Below, in pieces: positions 46,676-56,333 of a stretch of DNA of 64,000 nt (positions are counted from its first letter, which is position 1; each line of letters begins with the position of its first letter). The notes under the pieces are model-generated. The model ran no database searches and was not told where the DNA came from. It saw nothing but the letters and a program-made list of their open reading frames with translations. The translations under genes were made by a program, and so were the position numbers. The stretch is taken from assembly GCA_029448655.1 (NCBI GenBank), contig JACCLO010000002.1, forward strand, positions 1,426,001 through 1,490,000, given 5' to 3'. Source of the DNA: Wolfiporia cocos (lineage: Eukaryota; Basidiomycota; Agaricomycetes; Polyporales; Phaeolaceae).

Positions 46676-46881
46676 GCGCGCACCTTGCAGGCGCCGGGCG
46701 TGGGAATCCATCGGCCAACTCCGCGGACGGCAGGCGCCCTATCTAATGGGAGGAGGATCAACGACGCGCATGGACGCCACGCGGCAAACGTGGCGTCCAT
46801 GTGCGCAAAACGCGAGCGACACGCGAGCGACACGCTAGCGGCACGCGAGCGCCTACGGCGCGAGCTCCCCTTACTTTATGG

Positions 46882-47164
46882 ACTAGCTTAATTACCTGTG
46901 GCTTCGCCACAATTTTGTATTTCTAGGAGTTATTATATATCTCTGCCCGCTCAGCCACTCCTCCACCTCGCTGACGCTCGGCCTCGTCGTCGCTTCGCTT
47001 GTAATACCTTTGCAACCGGCACGCGCGCCTTGCAGGCGCCGGCGCGCACTCGATGGGCGCCCTACAGGCGCCGCCACGCGGCAAACGTGCTCGCCATGTG
47101 CGATTCTCGTGCGCGACACGCTAGCGACACGCGACGGCTCCCACGCGAGCTCCCATTACTTAGT
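46882..47164 (+). repeat. Short hairpin-led unit, last of the array
   Basis: Near-identical to 45799-46087. After it the sequence changes abruptly to unrelated GC-rich DNA (TTAGTTCCGACGG..). Confidence 0.8.
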
Positions 47165-47403
47165 TCCGACGGTTTACCGCCCGAAGGGGACTAGCGCCGG
47201 CGCTCGCGCGTGCCGCGTCGTGCCGGGCGTGCCCCACGTGCGCGCCAGATCGATCGGGCGCCACTCGGGTCCCCTGTCGACCCCGCCTCGCTCGGCCTGC
47301 ACTCGCGGTCCTCGATGCGCCGCCGCTCGCGCTTCTTGCCGCCGCCTGGGCCACGCCGCATGGGCACGCGACTACGGTGAGTTTTATTGCTCTTGAATTT
47401 TTC

Positions 47404-48498
47404 TCAGAACGTGCAAGGGACGCATGCTGAGGATGTAACATTGCACGGGACGCGTACGTCGCGCAACGGGTTGCACGCGTTGCGAACCATGCGGACGGAC
47501 GTGACGACGATGCTGCAGGGTGTCCAGCGGTGCCGCACGACATGCACCTCGGGCAGGGCCCCATGCAGAGCGCGCTCGGCCTGCCGGCCGTAGCAGCACT
47601 CCCGTGCGGCATTGACGCAGCAGGCGGCATAGATGTTATGCCTCGCAGCGATCTGCGGGCCTCTGTCAGGTGCACGCACCCAGGCTCGGGATGCAGCCTC
47701 CGATGCAGCAGAACAGCTTCGGCTCGCCCGTGGCGCTGGGGCACCGGCCGCATCGAGCGTCCCCTCAGAGCAGCGGGACGCACTCCCAGAGCCATACGTT
47801 CACGGGTCACCCGTCCAATATGCATCCGAAACGACGTGCTAGCTCCCCCTGAGTGCGGCGTGCCCACAACAGCGCGTGGACAGTGCGTTACCGATGAACT
47901 TCCAGAACCAACGCTTCCCGCCCAGTGGCGGCATTGGCGGCGAGGAGATGAACGGCAGCACGCACGAACTTCTGCTACGGACACCGACCCGGCTCGCTAA
48001 TGACAACGCCCGCACAGCTTTCCGCATCGCAAGGCCCGCTGGACGGAAAACCCGCTCGGCCAGCGCTCGCAGACATTCACGCAGACATTCACGCCGTACT
48101 GTCAACGTCACCCATCGCCCCGCCTGGACCAGCTCATGCACTGCCCGCAGTCGCGGCAGGGTGCTCCCCGCCATCCTTCCAACAGGCGGCAGCAGCAGCC
48201 TCGGCCACCGACGTCGCGCACGCCGCAACCGCCGAAGGCACCTCAACAGCAGCCGCCGCAACCGCAACGGCCACAGCTCCCCATGATCTCCGGGATGCTT
48301 GGTCCGCAGACCTTAGAGCGAAGCGGTGGACTCGTCTGCGGGCTTATCGGTGGGCGGTGCGGGCGATCAGCGGTTTGTGCATACAGAACCCTCAGCAGGC
48401 CAGCAGCACCTTTGTCGCGATTGGGGAACCCGCAGGACAACGCAGCGCGGTGTGTCACAAGGGCAGTACGCGGATTCAGGGTGGATAGGAACGTGTAG
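47404..48498 (+). pseudogene. Frameshifted remnant of a Gln/Pro/Met-rich protein gene
   Basis: Protein-like stretches on the plus strand shift frame repeatedly: MPHDMHLGQGPMQSALGLP, then MQPPMQQNSFGSPVALGHRP, MDSALPMNFQNQRFPPSGG, PLDGKPARPALADIHADIHA, then QQQPPQPQRPQLPMISGML. Low-complexity Gln/Pro/Met/Ser composition is typical of a transcription coregulator. No continuous frame and no clear splice set. It sits directly next to the repeat block, so insertion or rearrangement may have broken the gene. The long antisense ORF at 47160-47984 has no protein character. Confidence 0.4.
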
Positions 48499-48611
48499 TA
48501 TGTCTCGTTTGTGTTTTCTGTTGCTGTCGCTCGCATCCATCGGTCGTTAACTTATGCGCACTGTATGATATCCATGTATCCGTATTTTAGAGCCGTACTT
48601 TAGAGCATCAT

Positions 48612-48842
48612 CTATTTAGAAGCATCCTTCCCCTGCAGGACAGTGACCACGTCGAGGTTGATGAGCTTCTCGGACGGGGGCAGTGAACCCTCCACCCAAC
48701 CCTTCCAGCTCTTGCGTACCGCGGTCCACTTCTTCTTTGCCGGCCGCTGCGGCACTGGCGGCGGTGTGGAGGAGTCAGTGCTGCGATGCCGAATGTCCAG
48801 GTCCTCATCGTCATAGGGTGTCTGTGGCCGCTTCGACGACAT
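48612..48842 (-). CDS. Small basic protein, 76 aa
   Basis: Single exon from the ATG at 48842 to the stop at 48612-48614. A TATA-like CATATAGG lies near 48900, about 60 bp upstream, so the longer open frame to 49064 is probably not translated. The sequence is ordered in style: MSSKRPQTPYDDEDLDIRHR, a Pro stretch, then a basic/aromatic helix KKKWTAVRKSWKGWVEG and a C-terminal SEKLINLDVVTVLQGKDASK. No family recognised. It could also be the last piece of a larger gene. Confidence 0.5.
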   Translation of the reverse strand: MSSKRPQTPYDDEDLDIRHRSTDSSTPPPVPQRPAKKKWTAVRKSWKGWVEGSLPPSEKLINLDVVTVLQGKDASK

Positions 48843-49642
48843 GGCCGCTTGCAGAGCAGCCGTGGGCTGTGCGCACGAGCATGTAATAGATAAAATCCTA
48901 TATGTGAATAAGTAATCAACGCGCTGTCTTGCCTGATGCGCTATCAGTACGTACCTGAAGGTTTTCAAGTGCAATATGTGGTGATGAAGCTGTTCGACGA
49001 GAAGAACAGGGGAGCATTTAGCGCCAGTGCTACTGTTCAGAGGAGCGCTCGTCGACACCTGCAACGATTAATACAGTATGGCATAGCAGCCGAGCTAACA
49101 GCCAGCTTAAAAGTTTGGGAGTCATACCAGAGCATCGTGATGAATATACACTGAGCAGTTGAGCATCAGTAAAAGGGAACCAGAGGAGCAAAGTCTGGGA
49201 CAGTACCTGATTTACGAGAAAAGACGGTGAAAAGTCGGGTTCAGGCGAGGAAAGCTAATGATTTACGGGTTGATATATATCGATTTACGGGAAGTGGCGG
49301 CGCCACCGAGCAAGCGCTCACAGCGATTACTGCCACAAATTCGGAATATTACTTACGTTCACCGTTCTACGAAGAGAACGTAGGGCTAGAATAGTACTAG
49401 ACGCAGTTTATACCCATGTCATATATACATTTCTACAAGATTCTGGTTGTCCTTGAAAATGTGGCCGACACGCGGTAAATGTTGTATACATGAAAAGCTC
49501 TCCATGCCACGACTGAATAAACGATGGCTTCTGAGAAATCAACATAAATCTAGCTATTCTAAGCCAGTGAAAGAAAGGCCAAAATTAGTGCCCACATACT
49601 TTTTTGAAGCTGAGAGAATGAGGACTCACCTATCAATCAAGT
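48843..49642. other. AT-rich intergenic stretch
   Basis: Only weak short ORFs. TTTACGGG-type motifs recur near 49210-49290 without clear structure. Confidence 0.5.
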
Positions 49643-50402
49643 CTACAAGCACCGGATCACCTTGAACTCCGCTATGAGAAAATGCTTTCCATCATGGCCC
49701 TTCATCACTTTGAGAAAGAATACCACGCGAACATTGCGATTGAAGGGGATGTGCGCTGGCATTTCCGGAGTATATCGTTGTCCCCTTGTATTGTAGAGTG
49801 GGAGATTGCCTCCGATTGTCTGTGGAATGCCAGATCCCATTGAATATCGCACAGAGGGTGTTATGAAATTGCAAAAAACGCACCCGGTTAAACGTAGCAA
49901 GCCAATGCACTCGCAAAGATACAATTTCATCCAGGGTCTCAGGTGACATAAGGCAGGGCAGGATAGATCAAGCGGTTCCGGGAATAGGGAAGCAATGTAT
50001 TCAATTGCACTACCGACTCTCCGCCAGTGCGCGATTGACAAATCCTGGGCCAGCTTCAATCCAGCATGATGCAACTGGAGTCCCTGATAGCAGTGTTCGC
50101 TGACAAGCCGAAGAGAGATAGCAGCTGTGTGTAGAGATTCGACCGATGATTTCCAGGACAAGGGGGGGTGTATTGGAGGGAGCTTCGATGCTTAGATGCC
50201 GAGGGATTCGTAGCTCCATAGCACAGATCCAGACTCCCTCGGCCATATGTACGAAGCACAAGGGATGCCCTCTCAAGCCAGTAGCCTCGGCTACTATAGG
50301 ATAGAGTGTGAACCCGTGGACATAGTCCAGCAGCTCTTGGCGGCTGTTAGAAGGCATTATGATAGAGAGATCACACAGTCGAAGGTCATCAAACTCTATC
50401 AA
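49643..50402 (-). pseudogene. Frameshifted gene of unknown function (or intact gene with a homopolymer error)
   Basis: Two minus-strand frames with good protein character abut. Upstream: FDDLRLCDLSIIMPSNSRQE.., HGFTLYPIVAEATGLRGHPL, VHMAEGVWICAMEL. Downstream: WKSSVESLHTAAISLRLVSE, AHWRRVGSAIEYIASLFPE, RVVFFLKVMKGHDGKHFLI. They meet at a run of seven C (seven G on the plus strand at 50162-50168); six would keep one frame through the joint. No ATG is seen at the upstream end (the frame begins after a TAG that could be a splice acceptor), so further exons may lie above 50402. Within the downstream frame a short intron may also exist. No domain recognised. Confidence 0.45.
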
Positions 50403-50794
50403 ACTCTATCGCTTCAGGGCAGAGGCTGGACTACACATGCCAGCCTCCATTATGTCACTCTTTCCAGCAGTCCCAGTTAAGACAGGGTGCCACAGCTCAC
50501 ACCGGTGCTGATTTTATTATATTCTTTTCTTTCAACATCTTACAATATAGTGGGTGCGGTGCAGAGGCCAGGCCAAAATACCAACCGACGTTGCGTGCCA
50601 GGGAGTGGAGCAGATAGCCTCGCAGTGACTGTGGCATTGAATGTGGCGCGTGTGGCAGACTCGAGACATGCCAAAATAGGCATTCTAGCGCTCGCCCGAG
50701 CGAGCGGGAGCGCGGGTGGGCGCCAATCTGGGTTTATTACGGTTTACTGCCAAGGTGATAAACCAAGTCAGAAATGCCAACTTTTAGATAGGGC

Positions 50795-51225
50795 TCGCGC
50801 CACCGACCCGGGGAGTTGGCCAGTGTATTCCCACGCCCGGCGCCTGCAAGGCGCGCGTTCAAATCCCTTCGGCGAAAAACGTTTTGCGCGTCCTCCCTGC
50901 GCTGTGCCACGGGGATTTTGTAGCTGTTGTAACGTAGATGGCCTGTACTGTATATACACGCGATTAATTAAGAGAATTCAGGGAGTTTTTTGAGGCACCA
51001 CACAATGTTACAAGCGAAGCGACGACGACACCGAGCATCAGCGAGGTGGAGGAAGTGGCTGAGCGGGCAGAGAACGAAGGACAGGTGCAGCAGGGTGATC
51101 ACACACCCTAGAGGTTGGGTGGACTCATAATGTCTCCATCCAGTGTGTTTTTCCCTTATTCTATTAGTTATCTCACTTAAGTGACAATTGATATTCGTGG
51201 CGAAGCCATGGGTAATTAAACTCGT
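50795..51225 (-). repeat. Inverted, array-poor copy of the hairpin-led unit
   Basis: Reads in reverse complement like the units of the 42-47 kb block: near 51200 the TAATTACCCATGGCTTCGCCA hairpin-like start, then the CTCAGCCACTTCCTCCACC segment (about 51060-51040), the AATCCCCGTGGCACAG monomer (one copy, about 50925-50905), and the GCGCGCCTTGCAGGCGCCGG core (about 50858-50838). It carries roughly one 22-bp monomer instead of an array. Confidence 0.75.
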
Positions 51226-51359
51226 ACCTGTTTCAGTAGATGACGCTGTCAAAGTATCTCAATGCCTTAGCCAATATCAAACTCGTCGTTTCATGAGCCT
51301 TATAATCGAAATGAAGAGCGATGAGGCCACATGCTCACCGATCTAGGGCCTGACAGTGA

Positions 51360-51735
51360 CAATATCAGAGTCAGTAGCTCCTGCGCCGCTGAACCTGATG
51401 ACGTCTCCATGTGGAACGAACTCCGAGTTAGTGGTAACAAAAGCTCTGAAACAAACCTACCTTGTAACAGCGCTCATTGTCATGTTGTGAAACCTCAAGA
51501 GACTAGCGCAGTTGCTGCGCCAGAGACCAGCTCATCATCTTTACGACTGCTTGTCCGTAGACCCCGAAGCTAAGATGGGACGGTCATCGGCCATCGCTAC
51601 TAGATAACCGATTTCATTGCAGCGGTTGTTACAAAAGTGTGAACGAGATTTGATGGAAGTCGATGAATCGGCTGCGTGACGCAGGTTAGGAGGCTCAGAT
51701 CGCGCCACACAACTTTGTGTGGCGCAAGCGTCAGA
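51360..51735 (+). repeat. Diverged copy of the region upstream of P450 copy B
   Basis: Shared landmarks in the same order: CAATATCAGAGTC / CAATCAGAGTC; AAAAGCTCTGAAACA / AAAAGTCTTGAGACA; GGACGGTCATCGGCCATCG / GAGACGGCCATCGGCCGAACG (18-21 nt, few differences); CGCGCCACACA..TGTGGCGC / CGTGCCACACA..TGTGGCGCG. The match is old and gapped. Confidence 0.6.
51702..51725. repeat. Perfect 11-bp-stem hairpin
   Basis: GCGCCACACAA, loop CT, TTGTGTGGCGC. The related copy near 56150 keeps only part of the stem. Confidence 0.8.
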
Positions 51736-52959
51736 CTGAACTTTCGACAGAGTGGTGCTGAGTCAGCGCGTCTATGTATAGACCGGTGGTGTGCCTATCA
51801 CTCGCCGTTCTGCCCTCCTTATGGTGCACGATCTTTCTGGCTCACTCCCAGAAGTTGTATCTGTCAGAGCAATCAAAACATCGGTTCAACGAGCGCGTTT
51901 GTCCACAGGCGTGACGATGCCCGTAGGGCAATCGCGTGAGGTACGGTACATAAAATCGAGCTATTATATACCGTTTCACCCTCCGGCTACGCGATACCCG
52001 GCTCCCGACGTGCGCGCGACGTTCAGGCACGCGCGAGCTCGGCCTCGGCAAATCCATGTTCCAACAGTATCTACTTGTAGTGATGACACAATGTGTTGCA
52101 TTGTTTTTACTCTGGGGCTCTCAGCATTGGGCTGTGGACGTCAAATTACCATATATCTCTGGACACCATGTATGGGCGCTGGGCGTTTACGATCCATACC
52201 CTTAATATGAGACAGCTAGAACGGCGCTGCTCAGCCTGCCAGACCCAATATGATGTGGCTTGCCATACAAGCACAAGTCATGGTCATGATTTGCGAAAAG
52301 AGGTCAAGGTCAGTACAATAAGTGAGCTTTGGTTCTAGTGTACTGTTGGCTGCAAGGTGCGTAAGGAAAAAGACGTCCACCTGAGAGACGGATTCGCTTA
52401 TCAACAACGCGCACTTGCTGGTGACGAAATGTAAGCGCTCCGGACCGTGAATTTATACCGTTTCTGGCCAATCTTGATGCCTGCCGCTTAGGCACTCCAC
52501 TCGAGACTCGTGGTGAGCAAGAGCCTGTTTCACAGCCAGGGTGTAGAATGCAAGTAAAGTCAGAAGCTAATATATTGTGATTTGAATAGCCGCTGCACAA
52601 TGACCGGAATTAGTGAAATCTCATACACCACAATCCCCACCATAAACAAATTGAAGACTTAGGGCATCAAACTAGTCCTATGGCTCAGTATCCCCTCAAA
52701 AGATCCCACATTGAACCCATGTAGCCGAAGTGATTCTGAACAGAGTTTCAGTCATGATGATAAACTTCGTGACCCGTAACATCATACCATGTATCATATA
52801 GCGTCCTTCGGGGTCGTGATGAACTCTGGCACTCGCATGACAGTATTTACAGGTACACAATACCGCCTCAATGCGGTGATATAGCCCGTCCGGGAGAATC
52901 ATCTTGTCTGACAGAGTACAGTGTGGACTCAATTATCCGAGAATGCGTAATGTAGCATC

Positions 52960-55690
52960 GGGATCCAATTATAGTTTAATAATATGAGCGGTGTGCAACT
53001 CACTCTTCGGAGGATGCATCACGTCTTCACAAGTCACAGTTGACCATGTTGATGTGAGCATGACGGCGATGGATAGTATTATGTAAGTTGGCTCGACTAT
53101 CTTAATCGTGATCTCGCCGCATAGAGATCATTATAACATTGACTAGAGCTTCTAGAGGCTATCTCACACGCGGCATACTGTTACAACCAATTAAGTGACA
53201 AAGAACGCTTTCTATAGGTAGGGATAGACTGGTTCGAGTCTCCTGTCAACTTCAGAGAGCTAGATGCAGAGAAAGGTGCATATGATCAATCATACCGCTA
53301 ACGCAACTTGGAAGACGGACATTCATGCAGCCGCCATTTGACGCAGTATTTCCTGCACTCTCGGTGAACGCGGTTCGATGTTGCACTTGAATTCCTTCGG
53401 AAAGCTGTGTCAAGCAATGATGAGAGTTCTGTATAGCAAACGGGCAACACTGCGCGATTCCATACTCACACGATCATCCCCGTAGAATACTCAATCTCTG
53501 GAATAATTACATTCCCGTGCTCATCCTTGGCAGGCATGATATTACAACAAGCGAGAATGGTGGAAACCATCGCAAAGAACGTGCTCTCTGCGAAGTGTGA
53601 TCCCGGGCATGCACGCCGCCCGAAGCCGAAACCGAGGCTCATGACCTTGGTCATCTGCGCGTCGTCATATTGGTAACGCTCAGGCTTGAACTCCATCGGC
53701 TCAGAATATTGTTCGGGATCGTGTGTCATGTGCCTGTGATAACTCGTGAGAATCAACAAGGAGATATATCTGATGCGGACGGTCGTACCACACGTTGGGT
53801 AAGATCATGGAGCCCTTCGGTAAATAGTAGCCGTTGTAGACATCTTCTTCAGACATAGAATGAACGGCGGCTATGAACACTGATGAGCATAGACAAAGAT
53901 GATGAGGCATAAAAGCATACCGAGCGGAGCCGCTGGGTTCCATCTGAAGACCTCTGCAATGACACTTCGCACATATGGTAAAGAAGGTTTGTCTCGTATT
54001 GTGGGTAGATGATTGGGCCCAATAACGGAATCAATTTCTGCCTGGGCGCGCTTCTGAGCTTCCGGATAGAGTACCATGGCTAGAATAAATGTCAACGTGG
54101 TAGATATATTCTGTGATACATCTGTGAGTGGATTCCAAGCCAAGTCATAGCTGCACGTCTTCACATACTGTCTCCGTGCCACCTCCCATGATCATGTTCG
54201 CAGACCAGGCTAAATCTGATTCGCCTTCTTTGCTAAGTGCATTCTCGCTTTCAGTCAGTACCTTGGAGCACAGACTGGGGGTAATTGCAGTATTGTTCAA
54301 CTTGGATAAAGGATAGGTCTGTGAACTATGTAATGCCTGAAGGGAGTCGTACCGTGCTTTGTTTGCACCAATTATAGATATCCCATGTGGCATCCGAGTT
54401 GATCTGGCGCATCTTCTCCGCGATTTTTAAGAACTTTGTGCCAGGCAACCATCGCGGTAAGTATTTGACTAATCGACCTATAAGAACAAGTACAGCTGCA
54501 TACACAGACTAAACTCACGTTGTGGCAGGAAGTCGACAGCCCAGGTGCCTGGAACCGAGGCTTCAGAAAGGTTCTCGACACCTTTGAGTATTTTGGCAAC
54601 TAGCGGGTTGGACAGATCTTTGACATCATATCCATATGTTACTCGGGCAGTTACCGAGATAGTGTGACTAAGCAGGATGAGCCGTGCTCTCTATCACTCA
54701 AAATGTGGCGCTCACAATTTAACGTGGTTGACGAAGTGCGTTGGGTCATCGATCAAGTCCAGCGTGAGTTTGCATGCAGCCAGTTCTTGTAAGCTGAAGT
54801 AATTCGGGATCTTTGCTTGGCTGAATCCCTGTGTCACGATTTTGCGTCTGCGGCGCCATTCGTTGTCGTAACCCCGCATTACAAAAACCTGGTTGTATCC
54901 AGCTCTTCAATGATATACTGCTTTCAGAAAAACATTCATTCCAAGCACATGAGGCTCTCACAATTCGCCCGCCATGACCTGCGTCAATATATAACAATTA
55001 GTGACTACACTGAGACGACCAAGAATTTAAACTCGCAAGTCGAGGTCTGTCAGAATACTTTGAGGATCGTTTGTCCAGCAAGTCATTCGCAATCTCTGAG
55101 GAATTGATCACAATGATTGACTGGCCCAAAACGTTCAGATGTATGAGATCGCCTATAGCACGAGATTAAATGCTAGGGTTAGCATGGGGGTGGTTGCTTA
55201 ACACGTCCTGCGTTATCTTACCATAGGTTTTTGCCCACTTCGAATATGTCAGCCATGGGTGGACCTGCGGGATATGAAGAGTGTTGCCGATTATTGGGAG
55301 AGGAGCTGGTCCCGGAGGCAGACGCTGTAGAGCACGGGAAGCTGACCATTGTCGAATGGCGAGGAAGACACAGAATGCTAAAACGGTGGATATTAATGGT
55401 TCTTTCCACAGGAAGTCTCGGAGCGCGGAAACAATCTTCATGCACAGTGATACTGTGCCCTGCATGATTGCAGAAGACCTAGTATCGCAAGTCAATGTGA
55501 TCTATGAGGCTGCACTCTGCCAGATGCAGTTTCGGAAAAGCGCAAGAGATGGCAGCTTTTATTGAGAGACACTACCTTCCTTATTTGAAGACCAGAAAAC
55601 GAGGATACACATCGTTCTCAGAGCCCTGGTTGTAGGAGCAGTGTTCAATGACATAACAAGGTCAGCTCCAAAGCCACCGTGCCTGATGAT
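52960..55690 (-). repeat. Segmental duplication, copy B (P450 unit)
   Basis: Counterpart of 39060-41800, same orientation. Boundaries approximate. Confidence 0.7.
53323..55465 (-). CDS. Cytochrome P450 monooxygenase, copy B
   Basis: Eleven exons (55222-55465, 55037-55152, 54962-54978, 54716-54904, 54519-54667, 54353-54468, 54169-54300, 53921-54110, 53789-53870, 53470-53733, 53323-53404), 526 aa. Exons 2-11 are each exactly as long as in copy A; exon 1 is 12 nt longer (MQGTVSLCMKIVSALRDF against MGGTGTFIHAFRDF). All P450 hallmarks are present: LPPGPAPLPIIGN, IMGGGTET in the I-helix, ExxR in IAEVFRWNP, FKPERYQ and haem loop FGFGRRACPG. Intron 2 has a GC donor as in copy A. No stop or frameshift. 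The pair probably share a function or substrate class; which one cannot be told. Confidence 0.92.
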
Positions 55691-56333
55691 ATGGGGTTGG
55701 TGAAACCCTCGAGCCCTACCTTACCTTCTTCAGTGGATGGTACTCAAAGAATTTGATATGTAGACCAGCGTGAAAGTTTGACCTCACAAGCCGTGAGCTG
55801 AGAGGTGAAACAATCAGAGTCCGCCTCTAATGATGAGTGTCAAGTATCGGACCCGGTGGCTCATGAGAAACTAAAAGTCTTGAGACAGACTTTATCTTGT
55901 GTAAACGCTCTTCTGCATGATAAATAAGGTTAAAACTTCCGATATACCGTGCCATCACGTCAGAGTAGACATTGCTCCATCATTTTGCAACTGGTTGTTA
56001 CCAGTAAAGCCTAAAACATGGAGACGGCCATCGGCCGAACGCTCACTTGATAATCGGTGGCGTTGCATCAATGCTTATTGATAAAAGTAGGCGAAAGGCG
56101 ATTAGCCAACTCTGTGGTTTACGCCAGTTAGTGTAGTAGGTCCACGGATCGTGCCACACATATCTTGTGGCGCGAGTGTCACCGGGCAGTCGTGTGGCGC
56201 GCACAGGCGCTCGGAACACAACGACGTGCCTGACCGGTGCTGCGGCAGCGGGGAGCCGGGGCAGATAGACGCCGAGATCCACTACGAGTCCGATCAAGTG
56301 CTCTTTCATGGTCGATTGTTACATCCGTCCATA
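55466..56333. promoter_or_regulatory. Region between divergent P450 copy B and IST1
   Basis: The near half resembles the upstream region of P450 copy A; 55805-56190 resembles 51360-51735. No discrete sites claimed. Confidence 0.45.

Larger units (their letters stand above)
41911..47165 (+). repeat. Nested head-to-tail array of hairpin-led repeat units
   Basis: About ten units follow one another in the same orientation. Most begin TTAATTACCYGTGGC with a perfect hairpin (TGTGGC-TTC-GCCACA, or CCGTGGC-TCC-GCCACGG in a subtype); starts lie near 41925, 42025, 42312, 42583, 43466, 44404, 44690, 45805, 46090 and 46887. Units are joined by a CTTAGACTAG-like linker. Two size classes exist: short (~270-290 bp) and long (~800-1100 bp, with 22-bp arrays). 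Most units share a segment complementary to the start of a GC-rich coding-like stretch (CTCAGCCACTCCTCCACCTC), then a core containing GCGCGCCTTGCAGGCGCCGG. Long units end with a 12-bp-stem hairpin (43358-43388 in one copy) and GCGCC-TAC-GGCGC. No protein-coding capacity beyond artefactual repeat ORFs. Confidence 0.85.
51226..53322. other. Gene-free stretch with duplicated non-coding sequence
   Basis: The part around 51360-51735 is similar to 55805-56190 upstream of P450 copy B. A 24-bp perfect palindrome lies at 51702-51725. From about 52960 the sequence is the 3' flank of P450 copy B and resembles that of copy A. ORFs between 51.7 and 52.9 kb have no support. Confidence 0.5.

Noticed and set aside
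42914..46891. Many overlapping ORFs on both strands coding for repeated GTNPRGVGHESPW-type peptides
   Set aside because: They are read-through of the 22-bp minisatellite, whose monomer has no stop in several frames; they exist in both strands and have no consistent start.
41911..47165. Calling the repeat units Helitrons or IS605-like elements
   Set aside because: The hairpins are suggestive, but no RepHel, HUH transposase, defined CTRR end or target-site evidence is visible in the window; left as a hypothesis only.
47160..47984. 274-codon minus-strand ORF next to the repeat block
   Set aside because: Cys/Arg/Ala-rich sequence without protein character; the plus-strand reading gives better, though frameshifted, coding stretches.
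53225..53250. GGTTCGAGTCTCC resembling a tRNA T-arm
   Set aside because: No cloverleaf can be formed; the surrounding sequence is the P450 3' flank.
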